Source: Chrysoperla carnea (lineage: Eukaryota > Arthropoda > Insecta > Neuroptera > Chrysopidae). Taken from it: a stretch of 64,000 nucleotides of DNA. A program made the position numbers and the translations under genes. The notes beneath the pieces were generated by a model that was not told where the DNA came from, ran no database searches, and saw only the letters and a program-made list of their open reading frames with translations. Below, piece by piece: positions 1 to 10,200 of the stretch. Location of the stretch: assembly GCF_905475395.1 (NCBI RefSeq), contig NC_058341.1, positions 74,645,597-74,709,596 on the forward strand, written 5' to 3'. Within the stretch, counting starts at the first letter, position 1. Each line of letters begins with the position of its first letter.

Positions 1-1160
1 CGATTTTCTACTAAAGGAGTGAAAAATTTATAGATTTTTTCATCCAAATCCATTCAAAATCGTAGGACCACTTTTGACCACCCACAATTTTCGTTTGACC
101 ACCATCAGTTCGAAAAATATTTCCAAAAAACGAATTTTTTTTTAACGAAAAAAAATGAAAAATGAATTTTTATATAAGCAGCAGGAATTCTGAGGTGTTT
201 TTGATGTCAATTGTTAGTGAATCGTAGGACCACCCCAAAATATTCACAAAAATCGTTTGACCACCCTTCGTCCGAAAAATATTTAGAAAAAACAATTTTT
301 TTTTTAACGAAAAACAAAAAAGGCTGGATTCTAATGAATTACAACAAATTCTGGGGTGTTTTTGTGCTCAATCGTTCGAGAATCGTAGGACCACCTAGGA
401 ATATTAACAAAAAACGTTAGACCACCCTCCGTTCGAAAAATATTTAGAAAAAACAAATTTTTTTTAACGAAAAAACGTTCCCTCCACCATCCAAAGATTG
501 TAATAACGACAAAAACAAAAAAATCGATTTTCTACTAAAGGAGTGAAAAATTTATAGATTTTTTCATCCAAATCCATTCAAAATCGTAGGACCACTTTTG
601 ACCACCCACAATTTTCGTTTGACCACCCTCATTTCGAAAAATATTTCCAAAAAACGAATTTTTTTTTAACGAAAAAAAATGAATTTTTATATAAGCAGCA
701 GGAATTTTGAGTTGTTTTTGATGTCAATTGTTAGCGAATCGTAGGACCACCCCAAAATATTCACAAAAATCGTTTGACCACCCTTCGTTCGAAAAATATT
801 TAGAAAAAACAATTTTTTTTTAACGAAAAACAAAAAAGGCTGGATTCTAATGAATTACTACAAATTCTGGGGTGTTTTTGTGCTCAATCGTTCGAGAATC
901 GTAGGACCACCTAGGAATATTATCAAAAAACGTTAGACCACCCTTCGTTCGAAAAATATTTAGAAAAAACTAATTTTTTTTCAACGAAAAAACGTTCCCT
1001 CCACCATCCAAAGATTGTAATAAGGACAAAAACAAAAAAAATCGATTTTCTACTAAAGGAGTGAAAAATTTATAGATTTTTTCATCTAAATCCATTCAAA
1101 ATCGTAGGACCACTTTTGACCACTCACAATTTTCGTTTGACCACCCTCAGTTCGAAAGAT
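1..1160. repeat. ~520-bp satellite units, left arm of a large inverted repeat
   Basis: Direct repeats begin with the same block (CGATTTTCTACTAAAGGAG) at 1, 525 and 1043, giving a period near 520 bp and about 2.2 copies. The first copy starts at the window edge, so the array probably continues upstream. Each unit contains about three sub-repeats of ~165 bp built on GTAGGACCACC, TTCGAAAAATATTT and TTTTTAACGAAAAA. The same units recur in inverse orientation at 2263-3420. No coding capacity; the short open frames here are repeat sequence. Confidence 0.85.
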
Positions 1161-2262
1161 ATATAAATATTAAATTCATAATCATCTAATCGTTTGACCA
1201 TCGTTGGACCAGTGTAGAAAACCTCAAAATTTGTTACCACAAACCACAAACTTTATTGGACCACTCTTAGTTTGAAGAATTCTGGTGGTGAAAATTGATA
1301 CTTTATATTCTTATATTTTATTTATATCATATGCAGGGATGTTAATGAATACAGTTTAGATTCATTAATCAGTGAAAAAATAATGTTCGGAAAAACTAGT
1401 TATACTTTTTTACACTTATTATCTATATTACGATAAAAGCTAAGCAACAGCGATAATTAGTGTTAAAAATTTGGTTTTATGGTGGTTTTTATTATTACTT
1501 TTTACAATTATATCAACCAATGTATTTCATAAACGAAAGACTATAAGAATTACTTTTTATAAAATCCATTAAGTTAACAGGAAAAAGATAAGCTTTTGCA
1601 ATTAAATTATCAAGAATGCTTTATAAACGCAAGAATTTTTGAATGATTTCTTTAAAAAAATTTTAAAAAGAAGGTTCCAGTTTGTTAGTCATTTCCACAC
1701 CACCTTCGAGGTAGACTTATTGGCGCGAAGGATCCAATTTGATCCTTTGTTGCCCATAACAACGTTTTTTTTCTTCTGAAATGTTATTTTGTTAGTTAGC
1801 GTTCTTATTTAAAATTTTAAATAAATGTCTAAATTTTTTTTTAAAAGCGGATTTTGAGAATGTGTTTTAGATTTGTCATTTTCTGATTTCAAATTTTGTT
1901 TTGATGTCAATGTTTAAATAAAAATTTCTTTGTTGAACAAATTTTCATTTTTTGGCCTATTATTGCACACATGTTAAAAAACTTAATAAAATTTTAATTT
2001 ATTGTGCGTACACTTAACATAGTGGTGTACGGTTTTCTAGCAAATACTTTAAAAGTTTTTAAATAATTTAATACTGGAACTTGATAAATGTGTTCGATTT
2101 TTTAAACTTCTCTAATTTATTAGAAATAGTGCAACACTGATATTCAACATTCTTTACACTTTACAGGGTATTACAACAAATAACTCAGTTAATTGCTTAT
2201 TTTCACTTGTTTTTAATATTATTTGAGTTGTTTATTCGTATGTGAGGCCTACTTCAGAAAAA
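1161..2262. other. Unique spacer between the inverted satellite arms
   Basis: AT-rich sequence with no recognisable gene or transposase, lying between the two arms. It could be the core of a foldback element or simply the host sequence at a satellite inversion point. I see no internal terminal repeats. Confidence 0.5.
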
Positions 2263-3420
2263 AAATTCGTTTTTTGGAAATATTTTTCGAACTGAGGGTG
2301 GTCAAACGAAAATTGTGGGTGGTCAAAAGTGGTCCTACGATTTTGAATGGATTTGGATGAAAAAATCTATAAATTTTTCACTCCTTTAGTAGAAAATCGA
2401 TTTTTTTGTTTTTGTCGTTATTACAATCTTTGGATGGTGGAGGGAACGTTTTTTCGTTAAAAAAAATTTGTTTTTTCTAAATATTTTTCGAACGGAGGGT
2501 GGTCTAACGTTTTTTGTTAATATTCCTAGGTGGTCCTACGATTCTCGAACGATTGAGCACAAAAACACCCCAGAATTTGTTGTAATTCATTAGAATCCAG
2601 CCTTTTTTGTTTTTCGTTAAAAAAAAATTGTTTTTTCTAAATATTTTTCGAACGAAGGGTGGTCAAACGATTTTTGTGAATATTTTGGGGTGGTCCTACG
2701 ATTCGCTAACAATTGACATCAAAAACAACTCAAAATTCCTGCTGCTTATATAAAAATTCATTTTTTTTCGTTAAAAAAAAATTCGTTTTTTGGAAATATT
2801 TTTCGAAATGAGGGTGGTCAAACGAAAATTGTGGGTGGTCAAAAGTGGTCCTACGATTTTGAATGGATTTGGATGAAAAAATCTATAAATTTTTCACTCC
2901 TTTAGTAGAAAATCGATTTTTTTGTTTTTGTCGTTATTACAATCTTTGGATGGTGGAGGGAACGTTCTTTCGTTAAAAAAAAATTTGTTTTTTCTAAATA
3001 TTTTTCGAACGGAGGGTAGTCTAACGTTTTTTGTTAATATTCCTAGGTGGTCCTACGATTCGCGAACGATTGAGCACAAAAACACCCCAGAATTTGTTGT
3101 AATTCATTAGAATCCAACCTTTTTTGTTTTTCGTTAAAAAAAAAATTGTTTTTTCTAAATATTTTTGAACGAAGGGTGGTCCAACGAAAATTGTGAGTGG
3201 TCAAAAGTGGGCCTACGATTTAGAATCGATTGAGCTCACAATTAAATTAAATTTCGTTCATGGGGGTGCTACCATGTTATTTTCCCTATGCTGGTTATGG
3301 TGGAGGCTACGAGAAATAAAATTTTGAATCGTGAATATTTTCCGAACGGAGGGTGGTCAAACGAAAATTGAGGGTGGTCAAAAGTGGTCCTACGATGGTC
3401 AAACGATTAAGCTCACAAAG
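2263..3420. repeat. Satellite units in inverse orientation, right arm
   Basis: Reverse complement of the left-arm units. The CGATTTTCTACT block reads on the minus strand from 2399 and 2915 (period 516). A decayed third unit follows, with an outlying partial copy at about 3335-3400. Similarity to the left arm is high through the first two units and fades outward. Confidence 0.85.
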
Positions 3421-3553
3421 AACGTAAAATTCGGTCATGGGGGTGCCATCTTCATAAACCTGATGGGAACCCCACCTGTAAACAAATGAATCAGTTAATT
3501 AATGCACGTGCATTGTATATGTTGTTACGAGAATATTTAAAAAAAATACCTAC

Positions 3554-3709
3554 CTTGTTTGGTAAACTTTCGTCCCCATTAAGAAGGATAATGCTGATGG
3601 CTTTCTTGGTTTCCCATCCACGCCTGTACTTGACAGTACAGTCAAGTTCTGTATGAGTAGTACTTGGCAGCATCTCTAGTTGATGGTAATCTGACAAGCC
3701 GACATTTCA
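3554..3709 (-). other. Possible exon fragment with splice donor, unrecognised product
   Basis: A minus-strand open frame of about 50 codons, containing the stretches DYHQLEMLPS and KAISIILLNGDESLPNK, ends at AACAAG followed by a good donor (GTAGGT at 3553-3548). There is no ATG in frame before an upstream stop, and no clear acceptor. It could be a piece of a transposon-encoded gene or a relic host exon. I do not recognise the protein. Confidence 0.2.
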
Positions 3710-4859
3710 TTTTGAATGTTTTTTCAACTAACATCAATAAAAATTTGTGGGAAATTCGATAAAATGGAAAATGTTATCCCAATAATGGATGCCCTTTTTT
3801 TATTTTTAATCAATCAATTATTATTTAAATACAAGATGGTAAACTTGATTTACAAAGAAAGAGAATATATTAAAAACTTGGTTTTTTATTACTGAATATT
3901 ATATACAATCAGTAGAATAATGTAGTTGTTTACATTTTTCCACAAATTTTCCAAACTTTTCCAATTTTTTTGAATGTATAATGTTTTAAATAAATAAAAG
4001 CATTCCGAAATCATAAAACAAAATTATTTTGAATGAAAATAATTAACAATAAAAAAATTATTATCCTGAAAAAATAATAATGAAAATATGGAAACTGCAA
4101 ATCACAACAATAATATTAGTCAGCGGTACCTCCCCACCCTGTGACATTACATTGTGTGTACAACGTAAGAGTATTTAGTGTGGGTGAAGGTTTCTAAAAA
4201 TGCACTTCTTACACTATAATGAGACAACTTCACGTTTGGGGATGGAATAAAGTTGGGGAAGGGGTATTGTTTTAGGGCCAAAACCTTCATTTTCGGCTAC
4301 TTTTTTACTTATCTTTGATCGGCTGTATCTCGGTTATTATTGAGTCTAGAAAATCGTTTAATATACCAAAGCTATACAAATTTAATGTTCTACAACTTTG
4401 TAATGAATTATAGAACACAAAATGGGATTAAGTAACGAGAAATAGCCTGTAAAAATTGCATTAACTTCGGAGTACTTTCCAGGTAAAAAGTAAATATCTA
4501 CTGGCATATGTACGATGTATCATATTACGTACAATGAAGGCTGTCAAAACCACACGCATCTTTTGTAATGCGTATAGTTCAAAAACTAGAGTATTTCTTA
4601 CTCAGTTTTTTTTACTCAACGGATAGTAAAGCTATTTTTTTATTTTGAAGCTAATAGTACCAAGTTTAATTTATATAAAAAAATATGTGACCATATCATA
4701 AGATATTAAGTTGTTATTTTCACTAGAATGAAAAAATCAATTGAAAAATTACACTCTTTTAAATGGTTTATTTTTTATTCGATTGGAGTCAATAAAAAGT
4801 GATTAACACCCCAATCACTTAAATAGTTGCAACCGTTTTGAGTTTATAAATTTTTTAAA
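3710..4859. other. No gene seen
   Basis: AT-rich intergenic sequence. The stretch 4290-4600 has the somewhat higher complexity typical of a degraded mobile element, but no protein similarity can be read in six frames. Confidence 0.4.
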
Positions 4860-5057
4860 TTATGCAGCCGTCATTTTGGAAAAGGTCCGCCATCTTGAAT
4901 TCCAGTGGATGAAATTTTCGTTCACACGGATGAAATCATTCGTATTGGTCCCTAGTACCGGGCAAAGTGGCTTGCTTTCTGCATAAAATGCAGCTTCCGA
5001 TGAAAATATCCCCGTAAGCCCTAAAACTATAAAGATATTTATTATAGATAGCTTCAT
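4860..5057 (-). CDS. Possible small secreted protein, 65 aa
   Basis: A minus-strand frame of 65 codons from the ATG at 5057; a second in-frame ATG lies at 5072. It opens with MKLSIINIFIVLGLTGIFSS, a textbook signal peptide: one basic residue, a long hydrophobic core, then a small-residue region suggesting cleavage near SEA-AF. The mature part is about 43 residues with a single Cys and two Trp, so it is not a disulfide-rich toxin or defensin pattern. I do not recognise a family. The signal-like start is real in the sequence. That this is an expressed single-exon gene is inference, and it could be the first exon of a longer gene or chance. Confidence 0.35.
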   Translation of the reverse strand: MKLSIINIFIVLGLTGIFSSEAAFYAESKPLCPVLGTNTNDFIRVNENFIHWNSRWRTFSKMTAA

Positions 5058-5389
5058 ATTGTGGAAGTCCATAATGATGATTTTATCTACGCCAGTGAGA
5101 TAAGAGCTACTTTTCTCACTCAGTATGCGTGGGAAACATAGTTCATTATCACCCTAGTGTCGTAATTAATTCATAAGCACTTGTATCGTTATGAATTCAT
5201 TACCACTCTCTAAATTACTGTCAAAATGGCTACAAGCTACAACAGGCTACTTTATTAAGTATTTAAATGTTATATTTTTATACACTGTGTATATGAAAAA
5301 TATATCAAGGTATACTAATTTTAGTCCCAAGTTTGTAATGTTTAGAAATATTGATGCTATTAACAAATTTTGGTATAGGTGTACATATA

Positions 5390-5655
5390 ATCACCTAACT
5401 AGTCCATTTCCGGTTGTCTGTCTGTCTTCACGATAACTCAAAAACGAAAAGGACTAAAAAAGTGAGGCTGAGTTCGGAAATGAGCAACATAGGTCAATTG
5501 GGTCTTGGGTACGTCCATCTTGTAAACTGTTAGATAGAACCAAAGTTTAAATGTAAAAAATGTTCCTTATAAAAAATAATTAACTTTTGTTTGAAACATT
5601 TTTTCCTAAACATGAATGTTTATCCGTGAGGGCGCAAATTAGGACCAAATTTTGG
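5390..5655 (-). repeat. Dispersed repeat family R1, reverse copy
   Basis: First of about ten copies of a ~350-bp interspersed repeat. In its forward orientation it contains the order AACGGTTTAC, ACGAACTCGACCTCACTTTT, GCACGCTATAAAAATTTCAG, TTTTGAGTTATCGTG, then a run of ACAGACGG motifs and CCGGAAATGGACTAAT. Here it reads on the minus strand. It is non-coding. It is probably a non-autonomous mobile element, since copies occur in both orientations and at variable length. Confidence 0.7.
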
Positions 5656-6600
5656 TGTTCATTTTCTCCAAACCTATATAATATAGGGAGTTGAAAATTT
5701 GCAGGAAGCTTTAAATAGTATTCTTGTAAAACATTCTTCAAAAACAAAACAAAAATTCTAGAAAGTTATTTCGAAAATTTTCGAAATTTTCGAAAAACAA
5801 ATAAATAAAAGCCGAGTAAAAAGCCTGGTCGTGTTAGTTTTTTAAACTCTTCTAATTTATAAAAACTTTGAACAGGAGGGCCATATCAAAAAAGTTTCAA
5901 GACAAAGTTGTAGCTAGGGTACATACGCACAATTTTCTAAATATAGCCCCTTATGCCCATTTTTACCGTTTTGTTTTTAATAATTTGTTTCGAGTAGAAG
6001 GTTGACTCTAAAATTAATATGTGTGCCGTGACATCAAGTGATAGTGGTTTGTGAATATCACCACTTCCGGTGCCAAACCATTTCCGGAAAATCTTAAAAT
6101 TGGTTAAGTCCAAACAATGCAGTTACTTAAAAAAATTAAAATAGATCTTGTAGATTTAGGTCAATGTTACCTAAAAATACTATTGTAAGTTTGGTTATTA
6201 TTCCAACTTCTGAGCTAACTTGTCGTCGGTGGATTTATTTTTTCTCATATAGAGCCGGAGAAATTGATCAAAGAACCGGAGAAATTGAGGATTGAAATTG
6301 AGTTAATTGTTGAAATAACCTAAAATGTGTGTGTGTTAGATTAAAAATAAAAATTTTTTTTCAAGGTAAAACCCCTGTAGACGCGTTAGACAATTTGTAA
6401 TATATGTATAATAAATAATATTTGGTGGGATAAATTTTATGATTTCGCGTCATCAACATGCTATGAATATAGTTACAGATATATCGCAACCTAGGAAACT
6501 AAAACTTTTTACAATCGATAAAACGATACCTATGTAATAATTAATTAAAGATGTACGCCTAATTATTAACTAAATGATTCTGTTCGTTGGTAACTAACTA
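5656..6600. other. No gene seen
   Basis: AT-rich intergenic sequence; scattered motifs resemble decayed copies of the dispersed repeats, but no boundaries can be set. Confidence 0.4.
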
Positions 6601-7090
6601 GTAGTTTACTACATAGCCACAGTGGGAGTGGGTTTCTTGGAAAGATTTGTGCCGGTCTATATTTTAATTTGTCTCGGCTACGTTAAAGTTGCTACTTAAA
6701 CTACTGGATTGGTTTTTATTTAACGCAGTTGTATTTTTTGATTTTTAAATTTTTATTTTACATTTTTTAGTTAGGATTTTTAAATACCTATTTAATGAGA
6801 CTCCACTTAATATAGTTCACAGACTTTCGTTTTCAGCCCATGCGCCCATGTATGTTTGGTCTTTGTGGCACTCTAGAGATCAAATGCGTGGACCGATTAA
6901 TAGGTTTATCTCTTTAATACCACCTAATCAATAGTACCCGACTTAACATAATTCGTCGACTTTCATTTTTTTCTTAAAAAATATGGCGTATTGAATTTTC
7001 ATTACTGTCATGTTTTTAATGATCCTCGCAAGATTAAGATGAATCGACTCACGTAAAAATAATCAAAATCGTCCTGGGCGCTTAAAATAA
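6600..7090. repeat. Repeat-rich 3' flank shared by the gene array (unit A)
   Basis: Contains the block 'gttaaagttgctacttaaac' and a piece related to the 157-bp repeat at 24.6-25.4 kb (ATATGGCGT, ATTGAATTTTCATTACTGTC, AATCGACTCACGT). Equivalent blocks lie just downstream of the last exon of the other array members (24.6-25.4, 48.4-49.0 and 61.95-62.2 kb), so this flank was copied with the gene. Confidence 0.6.
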
Positions 7091-7173
7091 AATAAAAACC
7101 AAACACAATTTAACAATTTTTTTTATAAAAATAAATCACTCAAAATAATAATTTAAATCACACAATTTCGATT

Positions 7174-7278
7174 TCAACCGATGTAACCACCAACTTGGTT
7201 ACCTACAAGTCTTTGTTGTCCACCTTCTGAACCATATCTTTTTTGTCCTGCACTTCCTTTGTTACCTCTATTTCCATG
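7174..7278 (-). pseudogene. Gene A: out-of-frame Gly/Gln-rich tail relic
   Basis: Overlapping and beyond the exon-3 stop, the +1 frame is open for 34 codons between TAA (7281-7279) and TGA (7176-7174). It reads as a Gly/Gln/Asn-rich peptide with [16 protein letters not shown] and GNQVGGYIG. The equivalent frame is open in gene C and broken in D. One extra base in GTTGG(N)TAAC would explain why it is no longer in frame with the exon start. See the finding on the shared frameshift. Confidence 0.5.
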
Positions 7279-10200
7279 TTAGCCAACGTCCTTGTTGTCC
7301 TCCTCGTCTTTGGCCGCCTATCTGAAAATTATTAATTAGAGAAAAAAAATATACCATAAATTACAGATTTCTGTAAAAATAGTCAATATAAAATATTTCA
7401 CGGCTATCTTTTCTGATATACTCAATAATTACGACTATTATACATTTAAACAAAATAGAAAACCATACATATATTTTACCTGTGTAAAACAACCATACCA
7501 ATATTTCGGGTGTTATAGAAAGGGGACAAGCGAGAGCAATCTTTATCAATCTTTACGTTTAAACCTAGCGAAGCGGGTGGGTATCACTCTAGTTAAAAAT
7601 AAAGAATGAAATTCATGACTATAACACTCGACAAAATAATGATTAACGTATTGCAAACTACAGTTTGCAAAAATACAATAACTCTACGGAAATTATTGGG
7701 ATTGAATTGTACAATGCCAAAATTCAAACGCAAGCACATTATAATGAATTGACTTCCAAAGAAAATTTTTTTTTTTCCGTTTTTTTTTTTTGTTTTGAAA
7801 GTTAGTTAAAGTTCAAAAAATGCCATCTAAGCTATCGAAACCGATTTTTAATCGTGCATTTAATTAAAACTTTAATGTTAAATTTCAAATTTTTGTAATA
7901 TATACAATTATTAATGGTTTGAATCCAAAGAGTTTATATACATAGAAAAGGATCTGCTAGAGAAGGATACATCGCGAAGGATCTGCTAGCCTGAAAATGA
8001 GTTTCCCTATGTCCCTGCCATAGTCATATGTCATAATTATATGATGCATAGAGATTTTGTGTCTACTATTGTATTTGTTTTGTACAAAAAGAGGTTATAT
8101 AAAGTTTTGTATTATTTTTTCTGGAAAATGAAAAATGTTTAATATGCAGATTTGAATATTCTCCAATATGCGGCCGTAGTTTATACTAAGTAAACAATAT
8201 ACTAAGTTAAATAATTAAAGTCAATAAAACTTTTAGTTAGTTTTATTAAAAATTAAACTGTTTATATTGTGTTTGTTATGTAAATAAAGTTTCTTTTAAC
8301 GTTTCTACTTTTTGAATACCCTTTAATGTATTATATAATATTCCATAAATCGTTTTTTAATTATTTACTTAATAGCAATAATGTAAACAATATGTAGCCA
8401 ATGACATATAGATTATACAAGGACACAGGGGAACTCACTGACAGCCTCTCATTCATCATATCGCCAGTTTTGGGCTCTGATGTTCTCCTGTTGTATAAAC
8501 TTTTGGGTACACTATGAAATGTCAAAGCAGATGACGTCATGAATCATGGCGCACGATTCTGAAGTGTTTTAATATCACAATTTTTTTAACCGAGTATATT
8601 TATTACAAAACACTTTTAAAAGTAAATATTTTATTATAGGAATCATTTTTTTGGTCCCTTCAATCGATTCGACGTGTTTTTGGAACATGGAAAAATTTAC
8701 TGGAAGTGTCTATTGTTTTAATATTTTTTATATTACCATACTAATGGACTTATTTTTGTATCTTATTGTAAAATAAATAAGAATAATAATTATTATGATA
8801 GAAAACACAGTATACGATATACCTGATTGGCTGCTGCAGCCGCAGTAGCTGGAGTAGCTGGTGTAGCTGGAGTTGCTGGAGTAGCTGGAGTAGCGGGTGT
8901 GGCGGGTGTGGCGGGTGTAGCTGGAGTAGCTGGAGTAGCTGGAGTAGCCGGAGTAGCCGGAGTAGCTGGAGTAGCTGGAGTAGCTGGTGTAGCTTGTGTA
9001 GCAGGAGTAGCCGGGGTAGCAGGAGTAGCTGGAGTAGCTGGTGTAGCTGGTGTAGCTGGAGTAGCTGGAGTAGCTGGTGTAGCTGGGGTAGCAGGTGTAG
9101 CTGGAGTAGCTGGAGTAACTGGAGTAGCTGCAGAAAACTATAAAAAGAATAATAAATTGAAATTGATTTAAGAAAATTGTTGATAATTGATTGGTGATAA
9201 ATAAAATATTTATATGAAATATTAAAATATTTCAAATAAAAAAGATGTCAAAATGTTCTTTTTTTGGTCTCTTTGTATTGTGTTAATATATATTAAATTT
9301 TACGCACCAGTTATTTACATATTCACGGCAACTTAAAAAATAAATAACAAACTCTATATTATTTATCATTTTAAAATGAATCAAATGCACTTCAATATAA
9401 ATATCATCGTATCAATATATAGCTTATGGAAATATACAGAATGTTCGACTTACATCTAGGCATATAAATATCACGAGTATGACAGAGTACACGCGTTAAG
9501 CAATGCATCTAAGTAAGAGGTATTATAGGTGTTATATGAAATTGCAAAAGTAACTTGTATCGTGGCTTGTCTGTTGTAGTTAAACTATTCAACTAAGAAA
9601 CTTCCGCTCTCCAAGCATCTTACAACTATCTCAACGCATATCGAAGCTTCAAAACATGTAGATAATAGCTCTCACTTAGATGCATTGCTTAACGCATGTA
9701 TTCTGTCATACTCGTGATATTTATATGCCTAGATGTAAATCGAACATTCTGTATAGCTTTAGTTTCAATATTTAGCTTATAGAAATTAATGAAAAAAGTA
9801 CACTGTTTTTGAAAAAAATGTTTATAGAAAAAACAATGTTGAAAACTATCTATTTTAGCATCCTTAAAAACATATTTAAATAGTAAGATTTTAAACGCAT
9901 GGCTTACGAAAACGTTCATTTTTTCGATTTTTCCTATTTATCTCAAAAACTGAAGGTTCTGTGAAAAAACTTCCATACAAAAGTTGAACCCTATATCGCG
10001 TTTATTATTTCATACATTCACTTCTTACTAGTACATCTGTCTCAGCATCTTCCCATAAAAAAGTACGAGCTGCTACACATAGGTCGAAATTTTTTTGTAA
10101 TAGTTTGATTAACTTTTATTTTCCCTTCCCATAAAAGCGCGAATCATAACCGGTTCATGCATGTACAACTGGAATGATACCTCTGGGTTTTTTACGTTCA

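Noticed and set aside
211-420. Open frames within the 520-bp satellite (also 2922-3110)
   Set aside because: Same satellite read in either orientation; no start, splice or composition support.
8827-9171. Plus-strand Gly-Val-Ala repeat frame resembling elastin or silk
   Set aside because: It is the antisense reading of gene A exon 2. The minus strand has matching acceptor, donor, phase and a signal-peptide exon, repeated in paralogs; the plus frame has none of these.
8750-9235. Minus-strand Leu/Gln-rich frame through the same repeat, 161 codons
   Set aside because: It is the longest frame on this strand but is not in phase with the signal exon and would ignore both splice sites; the third-position variation fits the Ala-Thr-Pro frame instead.
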